A stretch of DNA of 64,000 bases from Breoghania sp. L-A4 (GTDB lineage: Bacteria; Pseudomonadota; Alphaproteobacteria; Rhizobiales; Stappiaceae). The notes under the pieces were generated by a model, which did no database searches, was not told the DNA's origin, and saw nothing but the letters and a program-made list of their open reading frames with translations. Both the position numbers and the translations under genes were made by a program. Shown here piece by piece: positions 52,472 to 61,713 of this stretch; positions within the stretch are counted from its first letter, which is position 1; each line of letters begins with the position of its first letter. Location: positions 2,457,579 through 2,521,578 of the forward strand of contig NZ_CP031841.1 of NCBI RefSeq assembly GCF_003432385.1, read 5' to 3'.

Positions 52472-53905
52472 TCAGTGCAGCTTGGACGCGTCCGGCTTGT
52501 CCTCGGACGTCTCCGACACCGGGCTGGCCGCCGGTTCCGCGGCGGGCTCGGGAGCGGCGGCGCGCGGCGCGCGGGTGATCGACTGGCTGTTTTCCTCGAT
52601 GATCGTCTGGTAGCTGCGCAACTGGGCCTTGAGTTCCTCGACCTGGGCCTGGGACGCCTCGTGCATGATCTTGTATTTGCGCAGCTTCTTGTTTTCCGCG
52701 ATCGTCTCTTCGTTGGTCTCCATATAGCGCTTGTTCTGCAGCGTCTCGTGCTTCAGCTCCGACAATGTGGAGTTGTAGCGCATGTTGAGATCGCGCAGCT
52801 TGGAATTGGAGGCCTGAAGCTCCAGCCGGTCGCTCTCGTGGCTCTTCTGCAGCGCGTCCAGCAGATGCTGGATCTCATGCAGCCGCGCATCGAGATCGCG
52901 GTTGCGCTCGCGCAGCTTCTTGTCCTCGCGAAGCACCTCCTGCAGCGTCTGGTCGCTGACCCGCTTCTGCGAACTCAGGTTCTCGATTTCCGAGTTCAGC
53001 GAGTAGATCTGGTCGTCGTGCTTGCGCTGCTCGTCCTCGCCCTGGTTCTTCTGGAACTCCAGCTCCTCGGTGGCGATATCCAGCTGCGAGCGGTAGTCGA
53101 TGTTTTCGTTGCGCACCTCGGTCAGATCGCGTTTCACGGCCTCAAGTTCGTTGGCCATGTGCTTGTTTTTCTTGACTTCCTTGTCAAGCAAGCCGCTGGT
53201 CTCGCTGAGCTTGCGCTCGAGCTCGAATTCGCGCTTGGCAAACGCCTCGAAGTCGCCGTTGAGGCTTTCCACACGGCCTTCCAGAATGCGCGCCTTGGAC
53301 TTCAGGGCCTCGTGCTCTTCGTAGATGGCGGCGTATTTCGTGCGCTCGTGGTTGAGGGTCTCGCACTCGTGGTTGTACTGCTCGGTCACCTTGCGGTTGG
53401 TGTCGCGCAGGCTGATGATCTCGCTGCGCGCCGTCTCCAGCGCCGTGCGCGTCTCGCCGATGCGGTGACGCAGGGCGTGGGCTGTGGCTTCGGCGTCGCT
53501 CGCCTTGCTCGCCAGCTTTTCGTTCTCGTGCTTGAGACTGAACAGCTGGCTCGAGAGGTTGGCGTTTTCGCTCTCCAGATTGATCTGGGTCTCGACGTCG
53601 ACCTTCGACATCGAAATGAATTCCGACAGCGAGTTGACGTTGTTTTCCGACTGGGCCGAGAGCGCGCTGAGCTGCTCGAAGGTGTTGCCCAGCTCGCTGA
53701 CACGCGCCATCAGCGTGTCCAGCTTGCGCTGGCGCTCCTTGGAACGGCGCATGTAGGGGGTCAGCTGCTCGATCGGCTCTTCGTGATGCACGGCGCCGTC
53801 GTCGTGCGCGTCGTCGGCGTACTCGCCGTTCGACAAGGCGTATTCGGCCGCTGCCTTTTCCGAGTCGGCATCGCTCGAAGAAGCGGATTTGGAGAATAGA
53901 CGCAT
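52472..53905 (-). CDS. long coiled-coil protein, crescentin-like in build
   Basis: A 477-residue, soluble, charged protein. Residues about 55-440 form almost continuous heptads, with short breaks; the N-terminal 50 residues are acidic and disordered and begin MRLFSKSASSSDADSEKAAA, and the tail is Ala/Pro-rich (RAAAPEPAAEPAASPVSE). No enzymatic motif is seen. Long acidic coiled coils with non-helical head and tail are the layout of bacterial intermediate-filament-like proteins (crescentin, FilP) and of polarity scaffolds. That is inference from form alone. ATG 53905 has GAGG eight bases upstream. A CtrA box lies 260 bases upstream. Confidence 0.85.
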   Translation of the reverse strand: MRLFSKSASSSDADSEKAAAEYALSNGEYADDAHDDGAVHHEEPIEQLTPYMRRSKERQRKLDTLMARVSELGNTFEQLSALSAQSENNVNSLSEFISMSKVDVETQINLESENANLSSQLFSLKHENEKLASKASDAEATAHALRHRIGETRTALETARSEIISLRDTNRKVTEQYNHECETLNHERTKYAAIYEEHEALKSKARILEGRVESLNGDFEAFAKREFELERKLSETSGLLDKEVKKNKHMANELEAVKRDLTEVRNENIDYRSQLDIATEELEFQKNQGEDEQRKHDDQIYSLNSEIENLSSQKRVSDQTLQEVLREDKKLRERNRDLDARLHEIQHLLDALQKSHESDRLELQASNSKLRDLNMRYNSTLSELKHETLQNKRYMETNEETIAENKKLRKYKIMHEASQAQVEELKAQLRSYQTIIEENSQSITRAPRAAAPEPAAEPAASPVSETSEDKPDASKLH

Positions 53906-54440
53906 CACAATGGCCTCACTTCGTTACCTGATCCCGTTGCGGCTTCCGCGTTGTCGCGGAAAATTCGAACCGTGTTTCCGTTCCGGGTTCCGGAAACACT
54001 TCTCAGGCGCATCTCACCGCCAACCGTGTCGCGCGCCTGGGAGTGTATCGGAGCGCGGCGCGCGATCCGGCGGCAAACTGCCGGTATGGTTTTCATGTCG
54101 GTAACGATACGCACACTCGCTCTCCCGCCACGGAAAGCATGGACTGTATCTCGGGAATGAGATTAACAAAAAATTAACCTATGGCAAGGGAGCTGAACGT
54201 TGACGAGGGCGGAATACCGCGCACAATTCACTGAATTTGATTGTGAATTTTGCCTATCGCGCATGCGGCGCGGCGAAAAACGCTGTCGGATCAGTGACCC
54301 GCGCCGCGTTTGCCCGCGCCGCCGATGCATCCCGGCGCACAGGCGCGCGGCCTGAGCGAATCGTGCCCCGATCCGCCCGCCGGCGCGAAATAGGTGGGAC
54401 AGCGCGGCGGCGTGACCCGATTGGGCGGCCGCGGTCGCGC
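53906..54440. other. 535-base intergenic stretch upstream of the coiled-coil gene
   Basis: No gene is seen. The left part is presumably the promoter region of the coiled-coil gene. It contains an AT-rich patch at 54150-54260 with the CtrA box and a nearby inverted repeat ATTCACTGAATTTGATTGTGAAT. Confidence 0.5.
54163..54178. promoter_or_regulatory. perfect CtrA box TTAA-N7-TTAAC
   Basis: TTAA (54163-54166), seven bases, TTAAC (54174-54178) match the alphaproteobacterial CtrA consensus exactly. Its target is the coiled-coil gene on the minus strand (start 53905) or a promoter further along; the DsbA-like gene to the right ends here and is not a target. Confidence 0.6.
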
Positions 54441-55094
54441 TCAGGAGCCGGCGCGCTCGTTCGCGGCCTGGCGGATGGCGTCGGCCAGCGTGCTGGCGGC
54501 CTCCGCGCCCATCACCGCGTATTTGTTGTCGATGATGAAGCAGGGCACGCCCGTGACGCCGATCTGCTGCGCCTGCTGGATCTCCGACCGGGTCGCCACC
54601 ATGTCGGCCTCCTGGCGCAGCGACTCGCGCACCCGCTCTCCGTCCATGCCGGCTTCCTGCGCGATCCTGACCAGGACCTCGTCGTCCGACAGGTTCTCTC
54701 CGTCGATGAAATAGGCCTTGAACAGCCGCTCGACCACGGCCTCCTGCGTCTCGGGCGTCTTGGCCCAGCGGATCAGCCGGTGGCAGTCCAGCGTGTTGGG
54801 CGAGACCTCGATCTTGTCGAATTGAAAATCGAGGTCTTCCGTCTCTCCCGCCTGGCGGATGTTGGAATAGATGCCCGCCGCGCGCTCCGGCCCGCCGAAT
54901 TTCTCGTTCAGATAGGTCTCCCGGTCCTTGCCCTCGCGCGGCAGGGTCGGGTCGAGCTGGAATGGCCGCCAGTGCACGGTGACGTCGAGATCGTTGATCA
55001 GGCCGATGGCCTTCTCAAGCCGCCGTTTGCCGATATAGCACCACGGACACATGACATCGGACACAACATCCACGGTGATTGTCTGCCTGGTCAT
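54441..55094 (-). CDS. DsbA-family oxidoreductase (FrnE/2-hydroxychromene isomerase-like)
   Basis: A cytoplasmic thioredoxin-fold protein of 217 residues. The motif VVSDVMCPWCYIGKRRLEKA carries the CPWC redox pair, followed by HWRPFQLDP and the inserted helical domain; the cis-proline is in GVTGVPCFIIDNKYAVMGA. Lack of a signal peptide at ATG 55094 (GGAGA upstream) makes it FrnE-like and not a periplasmic DsbA. An extra Cys stands next to the cis-proline. The substrate is unknown. Confidence 0.93.
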   Translation of the reverse strand: MTRQTITVDVVSDVMCPWCYIGKRRLEKAIGLINDLDVTVHWRPFQLDPTLPREGKDRETYLNEKFGGPERAAGIYSNIRQAGETEDLDFQFDKIEVSPNTLDCHRLIRWAKTPETQEAVVERLFKAYFIDGENLSDDEVLVRIAQEAGMDGERVRESLRQEADMVATRSEIQQAQQIGVTGVPCFIIDNKYAVMGAEAASTLADAIRQAANERAGS

Positions 55095-55258
55095 TGCGAT
55101 GTCTCCGTTGCGTGGACGAGAGGCGGCGCGCGATCCGGCCCCTGGCCGCCATGGCACACATGTAGGGCAAAAGCGGGTTGGGACAAAATCCGCCGCGGAC
55201 ACGAAGCCGTGTTGACGCGGATGCGGCGGCGGATGGGGACGGGAGTCGCGGGCCGCCG

Positions 55259-56575
55259 TCAGGCGGCGGAATTGACGCTGGCGATCTTGGCGATCGCGTC
55301 CAGCTTGATCGGCTTCTTGCCGAGATCGAGCGTCACCGGCGTGTTGCGCATCACCGAACGGATGCGGCGGATCGCCAGGTGCGCGCCGGCCTCATCCGTG
55401 GTCGGGAACACGGCAATGACGCCGGCGTCGCCGACGAGACCGACGAGATCCTCCACCCGGCACAGCCGCCGCAGCAGCCGCAGGGCGGGACGCTCCAGCG
55501 CCTTGGCCGGCACGCCGTCGTTCTCCCCGTCGTGGGTCTGGATCAGCAGCCGCGTCACCGTCAGCGGCTTGCAGTTCAGATGCGCCGTCTTCTTGGCGTG
55601 GCTCAGGTAGCACTTGAAGTGGTCCGACGAAATGACGCCGTCGCCCGAGGGGTCGTCGATCGCGTCCTGGCAGGCCAGCAGCGTCTCCTGGATGGAGCGG
55701 TCGAGCCGCCGCGTCCGGATGCCGATCGTCAGCCTGAGGAACAGGTCGGCGCGCGTGGAGCGCAGCGTCATCACGTCGTTGGCGCGCGCCTTGTACGCCA
55801 TGCGCGTGGTGTCGGCGTCCAGCCCCTCGGTCAGCAGGATGATCGGCAGGTCGTGATAGATCGGGTTGGCGCGCAGCAGCAGAAGCGTGTCGATCGCCTC
55901 GGCGTTTTCCTGGTCCAGGATCACGGCGTCGAAATTGCGCCAGGTGAGATACAGGTTGGCCATGTCGGCGGTCATCGCGCCGACGAAGCTGATCTTCGCG
56001 CCAAGCACGGATTCGATCTGGGAAAAGTGCCCCCGCGTGCCCACCACCAGCAGCGCCGGACCGTTTGACGGCGAGCCGCCCGACACGGGCATGTTAGGTT
56101 TGGGAAGCGCGATCTCGAGCGACTGCAGCGTCGCGGTGCGCACGTCGGCTTCCATCCGTTTGGTGATCAGCCGGTTCATCGCGCGCGTGTGCGCGACGAC
56201 GGTCTGTGCGGGCACCGGATGGGTCAGGATGGCGTCGGGCCGGATGGCGACGGGCTTCTTGAACGCCGTGCTGGCCAGGCAGATCAGGGGAACATGGCGG
56301 CCGGCAAGGCATTGCTCGACCGCCTGGATCCACTTCACGAACAGGTCGAGGTCGGCGCCCTTGCCGTCGACGATGACGGCGGTGGGCGTCGCGACGCTTT
56401 TGAGGATCGAAGGCAGCTTTCCCGGCGAGTCCAGCGCGAGCAGGTTCGTGTGGAGCGCTTCCATCTGTTCCCAGAATTCGGAATCGCATCCACCGGGCAT
56501 TCGAATGGCTATGACGGGACCATCAAGCGACATCGAAAATAGGCCTGTACGTAATGTTGCCGATGGTTTTGACAC
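55259..56575 (-). CDS. PleD-like response-regulator protein with degenerate receiver and GGDEF domains
   Basis: A 438-residue protein. The N-terminal 170 residues have no clear motif. A receiver-like domain follows (residues about 175-290; FDAVILDQEN holds the phosphoacceptor position, PIILLTEG the switch Thr). The last third has the length and secondary pattern of a GGDEF domain, but the signature is replaced by LVGDAGVIAVFPTTDEAGA, so it should not make cyclic-di-GMP. Arrangement receiver-receiver-GGDEF is that of PleD. An alternative start at 56533 (MSLDGPVIAIRMPGG) is possible. The GGDEF reading is inference. Confidence 0.7.
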   Translation of the reverse strand: MSKPSATLRTGLFSMSLDGPVIAIRMPGGCDSEFWEQMEALHTNLLALDSPGKLPSILKSVATPTAVIVDGKGADLDLFVKWIQAVEQCLAGRHVPLICLASTAFKKPVAIRPDAILTHPVPAQTVVAHTRAMNRLITKRMEADVRTATLQSLEIALPKPNMPVSGGSPSNGPALLVVGTRGHFSQIESVLGAKISFVGAMTADMANLYLTWRNFDAVILDQENAEAIDTLLLLRANPIYHDLPIILLTEGLDADTTRMAYKARANDVMTLRSTRADLFLRLTIGIRTRRLDRSIQETLLACQDAIDDPSGDGVISSDHFKCYLSHAKKTAHLNCKPLTVTRLLIQTHDGENDGVPAKALERPALRLLRRLCRVEDLVGLVGDAGVIAVFPTTDEAGAHLAIRRIRSVMRNTPVTLDLGKKPIKLDAIAKIASVNSAA

Positions 56576-56782
56576 AATGGCATTAAGGCGGTGCTAACAA
56601 AAACGATAAAACTGTAGTGGTCGGCCGGTGGAACGGCGGTTTCGGTGGCCGTGAATACGGGACGCCGATGTCAAACAGGAGACGTTCGAAAACGTCCGCT
56701 TCCTCCGGCGCAGCAGGTCGCACGATGACCCTGCGGCACACATTGCGAAAAGCGATGCGATCAAAGTCGAGGGGTGTGCGCC

Positions 56783-57054
56783 TAGAGCGTTTCCTTGCTA
56801 AATGGAACCATTCTGCGGAGATGAATTTTGTCGAGGATCACGAGGATTGGCGAAGGGCATATCGCGGATATGGCCGAGACGGGCCTCGCCGATAATCGGG
56901 AAAATTCATCCCGCCCAAAGGGTTGGTCGAAACCGGCCGTCCGCCGCGTCAACGGCCTCCGCCGTAGCATCGGCTACGCCGTTCGCCCGTTTCCTCGCGG
57001 ATCGAACCGGTTTGGACCAACAGAATTGATTCCATTTAACAAGGAAACGCTCTA
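56783..57054. mobile_element. MITE-like element with 25-base terminal inverted repeats
   Basis: The ends, 56783-56807 (TAGAGCGTTTCCTTGCTAAA...) and 57030-57054, are inverted repeats of 25 bases with a single mismatch. The 272-base interior codes for no protein and contains shorter palindromes around 56870-56900. CTAG occurs at both outer borders (56782-56785 and 57052-57055). The right end supplies the TAG stop of the acyl-CoA-ligase-like gene. It looks like a non-autonomous element; a partial end also lies at about 50104-50115. The remaining 56576-56782 has no gene. Confidence 0.6.
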
Positions 57055-58782
57055 GCCGGTCGCCTTGTATTCCGACGCCAGCGTTTCCAGCGCCTTGCGA
57101 TTGACGATGCCCGCGTCATTGCGGGGGATCGAGGACGCGGGGAACAGTCCGTGCGGCCGCGATTGCATGCCGATCTTCATCGCGTCGAGATACGCCATGA
57201 ACGCGGCTTCGTCGACGGAGGCGCCGGGCTTGGCGACGATGGCGGCGCAGAGCCGGGTGCCCAGCGTCGGTTCGCTCACCAGGAAGGCGGCCGCATCGCT
57301 GGCGCCTTCGAATTTCGCATAAAGCTGGTCAAGCGCATTCAGCTCCACTCCGATGCCGCCGATCAGCGCCGCATTGTCGAGGAACGGATTGGCGTCGACA
57401 TTCTTGATCACGCCCTTGTCGCGGACGCCCACCAGCCGGGTCCGCAGATAGCCGTTTGCGGCGTCGGGCCAGTCGGCCGTCGCCGAGCCGGGCCAGGCGC
57501 GCTCGGGCACCATGGGCCCGCGCACATGCAGCGGCGCGGCGGAGGTGCCTTCCGATTCGACATGAATTTCCAGCAGAACCGGCACATCGGCGACGCCGGA
57601 GGGGGCGCCCACCGGGCCGGAGGGCAGGGCGCGGGAGGGGCCGGTTTCGCCGCGCAGCCGGGCCACCTGCGCCATCTCGTCGATCAGCGTCACGTCGACG
57701 ATGGCGTTGACATGGGGCGGCTGGACGCTGTTGTCCGCGCCCGCGTGCCACACGGCGACGATGGTCCGCGGCGGATCCTGCTTCTTGAGCAGCGTGTCGA
57801 CCAGTGGCGCCAATTGTCCCGGCACCACAATAACATCGGCTTCGCAGGAGCGCGCGTGGCGGGCGATCTGCTGCACGTCCTCGGGATGGTGCAGGTGCAG
57901 CGTGCCGCCGCACAGCAGCCACGGCGCGATGCCGCAGCCGATGCCGGCCAGTCCGCTCAGCGCATAGGGCAGCAGGATCGACGCGCCGTCGGCGATACGC
58001 CCCTCCAGCATCGGCATCAGGCCGGCGGAAATCCAGTGATTGTGCGAGCGCGGCACGGGCATCAGCGCGCCGCTGGGCCCCATCGTCCAGGTCAGCGTCG
58101 CCAGATGGTCGGCGGCGTTCACCGAGCGCGTCACCTCCGCCGGCGGCACCTCGTTGCCGACTTCTTTCATCACGGCGTTGAGGTCCAGCAGTCCATCTGG
58201 CAGATCGTTGCCGATGCCGAAGACATAGCGCAACCCGAAGACGTCCACCGCCGCCTCGCGCATCCACGCCGCGTAAGTGCCCGATTCCAGCCGGTCGATG
58301 GTGATGACGGCCTTGGCGCCGCTGGTGCTCAGGGCCTCGGCGATTTCACGCCCGCGCCACACCAGCGGCACCGGGGTTGCGATGAGGCCGGCGCGCAACG
58401 CCGCCAGCATGATCAGCACCGCGTCCGTGGTGTTGGGCAACTGCACGCCGATGACAGTGTCCGGCGTCAGTCCCAGCGCCTTGAACAGTCCCGCCAGCCG
58501 CGACACCTCGACGTCGGCTTCCGCATAGCTCAGCGTGCGCGGCGCCCCTGAGGTCCAGCGTTCGCGATTGGGCGCATCGGCAAGCGCGATGCGGTCGGGA
58601 TGGTTCTGCGCCGTCTTTCTGAACAATGCGTCCAGCGTCACCCGGCCCCACACGCCGGAGGCCTGATTCCGCTTGATGGTCTCGGCGGGCGAAAGGATCA
58701 TGCGGTCGTCATCCTTGAGCGGGGGCTTGTTGTAGCCGGATGTTTTTTGCGCGGACATGGGGGGCGATCCGTCATCTGTCAT
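57052..58782 (-). CDS. acyl-CoA synthetase-like (AMP-binding) protein with degenerate ATP loop
   Basis: The 576-residue protein has the ANL superfamily fold: GLFKALGLTPDTVIGVQLPN, LIMLAALRAGLIATPVPLVW, and the small C-terminal domain with IGGIGVELNALDQLYAKFEG, AFLVSEPTLGTRLCAAIV and the closing DAGIVNRKAL. The ATP loop, normally TSGTTGxPKG, is TMGPSGALMPVPRSHN. The Thr-Ser-Gly-Thr-Thr-Gly and Lys are gone, and the YxTGD hydrolysis motif is not visible. Real catalysis is doubtful. ATG 58782 overlaps the stop of the peptide-binding gene (ATGA). Confidence 0.88.
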   Translation of the reverse strand: MTDDGSPPMSAQKTSGYNKPPLKDDDRMILSPAETIKRNQASGVWGRVTLDALFRKTAQNHPDRIALADAPNRERWTSGAPRTLSYAEADVEVSRLAGLFKALGLTPDTVIGVQLPNTTDAVLIMLAALRAGLIATPVPLVWRGREIAEALSTSGAKAVITIDRLESGTYAAWMREAAVDVFGLRYVFGIGNDLPDGLLDLNAVMKEVGNEVPPAEVTRSVNAADHLATLTWTMGPSGALMPVPRSHNHWISAGLMPMLEGRIADGASILLPYALSGLAGIGCGIAPWLLCGGTLHLHHPEDVQQIARHARSCEADVIVVPGQLAPLVDTLLKKQDPPRTIVAVWHAGADNSVQPPHVNAIVDVTLIDEMAQVARLRGETGPSRALPSGPVGAPSGVADVPVLLEIHVESEGTSAAPLHVRGPMVPERAWPGSATADWPDAANGYLRTRLVGVRDKGVIKNVDANPFLDNAALIGGIGVELNALDQLYAKFEGASDAAAFLVSEPTLGTRLCAAIVAKPGASVDEAAFMAYLDAMKIGMQSRPHGLFPASSIPRNDAGIVNRKALETLASEYKATG

Positions 58783-60686
58783 TGCGTCGGTGTCGCTTCC
58801 GAGGCGGCGGACCACCACGTGTCGAGACGGTAGCCGGTCAGCGGCGCGGCGTCGGGGTGAACGATGTTCGCCCAGCGCGCGACCCATTCGGCCGGCAGAT
58901 GGAACAAGGGCACCACGTAGAAGCCGGAAATCAGCACCCGGTCGAAGGCGCGCACCGCGGCGGTGAACTGTTCCTCGGTGCGCGCGGCCAGCATGGCGTC
59001 GATCATCGCGTCGATCGCCGGCTCGTGGGCGCCGGCGAAATTGAATGTTCCGTCCTGCTCCGCGCTGGCCGAGCTCCAGCGGAAAGACTGTTCGTTGCCA
59101 GGTGACAGCGATACCGGCCAGTAGTTGAAGGTCATGTCGTAGTCGTAGGCGATGCGGCGGCGCTCGTACTGCGCGGAATCGACCGTACGGATGGTCACCG
59201 CGATGCCGATGCGCGCCAGCGTCCGCTCAAACGCCAGCGCCAGCCGCTCCTCGTCCTTGTTCTTCGTCAGGATCTCGAAGGTCAGCGGCGCTGTGCTCGA
59301 TGTCTGGGTCATCACGCCGCCGTCGATGGCGTATCCGGCCTGCTTGAGCAGCGTCACCGCGGCGCGCAGCGCGCCGCGGTCGCTGCCGCTGCCATCCGAC
59401 GTGGGCGCCCGCCAGGCGCCCTGCATGACGTCGGGCCGCACGGCGCCGGGGAAGGGCGCCAGCAGCGCCTGTTCCTCGGCGCTCGCCGGCCGGCCGATGG
59501 AGGAGAGGAACGAGCCGTCGAAATAGCCGTGGGTGCGCTCGTAGAGGCCGAAATACAGATTCTGGTTCAGCCACTCGAAATCCAGCAGATGCTGCAGCGC
59601 CTGACGCACCAGCGGATCGGAGAACACCGGCCGGCGGGTGTTGTACACCATGCCCAGCATGCCCTGCGGCATGGCGTTCTCCAGCGTGTCGCGCACCACG
59701 CGGCCGTCCGTGACCGCGGGGAAATCATACGCTTGCGCCCAGCGCGCGGGATCCTTTTCCACCATCAGATGCACAAGGCCCTTCTTGAAGGCCTCGAACA
59801 GCGAGTTGTGGTCGCGGTAATAGTCGATGCGGATCTCATCGAAATTGTCGTGCCCGGCCTTCACGGCCAGATCCTTGCCCCAATAGTTCTCGTCGCGCGT
59901 GAGCACGATGTGGCCGCCCGGGTCCAGCGCCGCGACCGTGTAGGGACCCGATCCCAGCGGCGTGTCCAGGTTCGAGCGCTCGAAGGTTTCCGGATCGGTC
60001 GCGTGTTTCGGCAGGATCGGCGCCAGGCCGATCAGCAGCGGAAGCTCGCGGTCGGTCCCGTCCTTGAACACGAAACGCACCGTATGCGCATCAGGGCTCT
60101 CGAGCCGCTCGACCTTCTTGTACCAGGAGCGGTAGTGCGGCCGCCCGTGCTCGCGCAGCAGCTCCACCGAAAAGATCACGTCGTCGGCGGTGATCGGCGT
60201 GCCGTCGGAAAACCGCGCTTCGGGCCGCAGGCGGAACTCGACCCACGAACGGTCGTCCGGCACCTCGACGCTTTCCGCGATCAGGCCGTAGAGCGAGAAG
60301 GCCTCGTCGCGATTGCGCGTCAGCAGGCTCTCGTAGACGTTGTTGCCATATTCGAAGTCCCACAGCCCGCGCGCGGCGACGCCCTTGACGATAAAGGGGT
60401 TGGTGCTGTCGAAACTGCCCTGGACGCCGTAGGTGATCCGGCCGCCTTTCGGCGCCTCGGGATTCGCGTAAGGCAGGTGGGTGAACCCGGCCTCCAGCGC
60501 CGGCTTGCCATGCATGGCGATGCCGTGCTGCGGCGCGGCCGCGGCCACCTGGGCCCCGAGCGCCAGCGCGCACACGACAGCCAGGGCGCGCAGACCCGTC
60601 AGGCTTGCGGCGCGCCGGGACGAGCCGGCGGACAGGGGACGATCGGGGGTCGGGGTGACGGTCATGCGGGCGCGCCAGCGGTCCAT
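58779..60686 (-). CDS. extracellular solute-binding protein family 5 (YejA-like oligopeptide binding)
   Basis: A periplasmic binding protein of 635 residues for an ABC importer. The signal peptide is long (LTGLRALAVVCALALGAQVAAA). Family 5 motifs are PKGGRITYGVQGSFDSTNPF, PDDRSWVEFRLRPEARFSDG, GSGPYTV and RRIAYDYDMTFNYWP. YejA-type proteins are longer than DppA/OppA and act with YejBEF for microcin C-like peptides. No permease or ATPase genes are visible. Starts at 60686 and 60665 are both possible. It is translationally coupled to the ligase-like gene by ATGA. Confidence 0.93.
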   Translation of the reverse strand: MDRWRARMTVTPTPDRPLSAGSSRRAASLTGLRALAVVCALALGAQVAAAAPQHGIAMHGKPALEAGFTHLPYANPEAPKGGRITYGVQGSFDSTNPFIVKGVAARGLWDFEYGNNVYESLLTRNRDEAFSLYGLIAESVEVPDDRSWVEFRLRPEARFSDGTPITADDVIFSVELLREHGRPHYRSWYKKVERLESPDAHTVRFVFKDGTDRELPLLIGLAPILPKHATDPETFERSNLDTPLGSGPYTVAALDPGGHIVLTRDENYWGKDLAVKAGHDNFDEIRIDYYRDHNSLFEAFKKGLVHLMVEKDPARWAQAYDFPAVTDGRVVRDTLENAMPQGMLGMVYNTRRPVFSDPLVRQALQHLLDFEWLNQNLYFGLYERTHGYFDGSFLSSIGRPASAEEQALLAPFPGAVRPDVMQGAWRAPTSDGSGSDRGALRAAVTLLKQAGYAIDGGVMTQTSSTAPLTFEILTKNKDEERLALAFERTLARIGIAVTIRTVDSAQYERRRIAYDYDMTFNYWPVSLSPGNEQSFRWSSASAEQDGTFNFAGAHEPAIDAMIDAMLAARTEEQFTAAVRAFDRVLISGFYVVPLFHLPAEWVARWANIVHPDAAPLTGYRLDTWWSAASEATPTQ

Positions 60687-60938
60687 GGGGCAGTCGGATT
60701 GGTTAAGAAACGAATGATTCCAATCCCGACACTAGCACAATCGGCGCCTCCTTTGGCGTGCGTACTTTTTCAGAACCGCTGGAAATATATGTGATGCCGG
60801 GCTATTCATGCGCGGGAGTCGTGTCACCGTCTCGCCGCAATTTCCCCCGATGCAGTGCATTGAGGATGCGTGTGGCGGGATGCAGGGATAGTGGACCCCG
60901 CTGAGCGCCGGTGGGGATTTGAGCAAGGACGTTGATGT

Positions 60939-61586
60939 ATGGCCAAGAGTATTAACCGGGTTGGAGCGATGGCGCGCAGCGCGCTTGTGGCGATGGCTAC
61001 CGCCGCGACCATGGGTATGGCGGCTGCGCAGACGCCGGAGACCCCCGCCGCCGGCTCCGAGGAATCCGCTTGGGTGAAGGTCTGCAACGAAGTCCCGCAG
61101 ACCAAGAAGGTCATGTGCCTCGTAACCCAGGAACTGCGTACGGACACGGGCCAGTTTCTCGCCTCCGTGGCGATTCGCGAGATCGAAGGCGAGGACCGCA
61201 AGACGCTGCTGGTCGCGGTGCCGCCGGGCATGCTGATCCAGCCGGGCTTGCGCGTGCAGGTCGACGCCGGCAAGCAGGAGCAGGCCAAATACGGCATCTG
61301 CTTCCCCAACGCCTGCTACGCCGAACTGGTGATCACCAAGGAATTCATCGATGGCATGAAGGCCGGCGGCAAGCTGGTGCTGACCACGCTGAACCAGCAG
61401 GCCAAGGCCGTCGCTTTCGATCTGACGCTGATCGGCTTCACCAAGATCTATGACGGCGAGGCGGTCGATCCCAAGGCGATGGCTCAGAAGCAGGAAGCCT
61501 TGCAGGCGGAGCTGCAGAAGCGCGCCGAGGAAGCCCGTCAGAAGCTGATCGAACAGCAGAAGAAGCAGTCCGAGCCCGCGAACTAA
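60939..61586 (+). CDS. invasion-associated locus B (IalB) family protein, first copy
   Basis: An exported protein of 215 residues. The signal peptide ends near MAAAQTPE. IalB features are WVKVCNEVPQTKKVMCLVTQE (Cys pair), LLVAVPPGMLIQPGLRVQVD, and YGICFPNACYAEL (second Cys pair), then a C-terminal coiled, Gln/Lys-rich tail (LQAELQKRAEEARQKLIEQQ) not found in the second copy. IalB of Bartonella helps erythrocyte entry; in free-living relatives the role is unknown. A terminator and a second IalB gene follow. Confidence 0.93.
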   Translation: MAKSINRVGAMARSALVAMATAATMGMAAAQTPETPAAGSEESAWVKVCNEVPQTKKVMCLVTQELRTDTGQFLASVAIREIEGEDRKTLLVAVPPGMLIQPGLRVQVDAGKQEQAKYGICFPNACYAELVITKEFIDGMKAGGKLVLTTLNQQAKAVAFDLTLIGFTKIYDGEAVDPKAMAQKQEALQAELQKRAEEARQKLIEQQKKQSEPAN

Positions 61587-61614
61587 TTAAGCGCCGGCAA
61601 TCGCGATCCGAAGG

Positions 61615-61645
61615 CGCCGCGGGGTCCCGGACCCTGCGGCGTTTT
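61615..61645 (+). terminator. terminator between the two IalB genes
   Basis: CGCCGCGGGGTC (61615-61626) pairs with GACCCTGCGGCG (61630-61641), with one G-T pair, then TTTT. Confidence 0.8.
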
Positions 61646-61713
61646 CGTTTCCGGCGCGGAATTCTGAACCGCGGAGCGCGCGTTCGCGTTTCGCCGTGTC
61701 CCAGGAGAGACAG

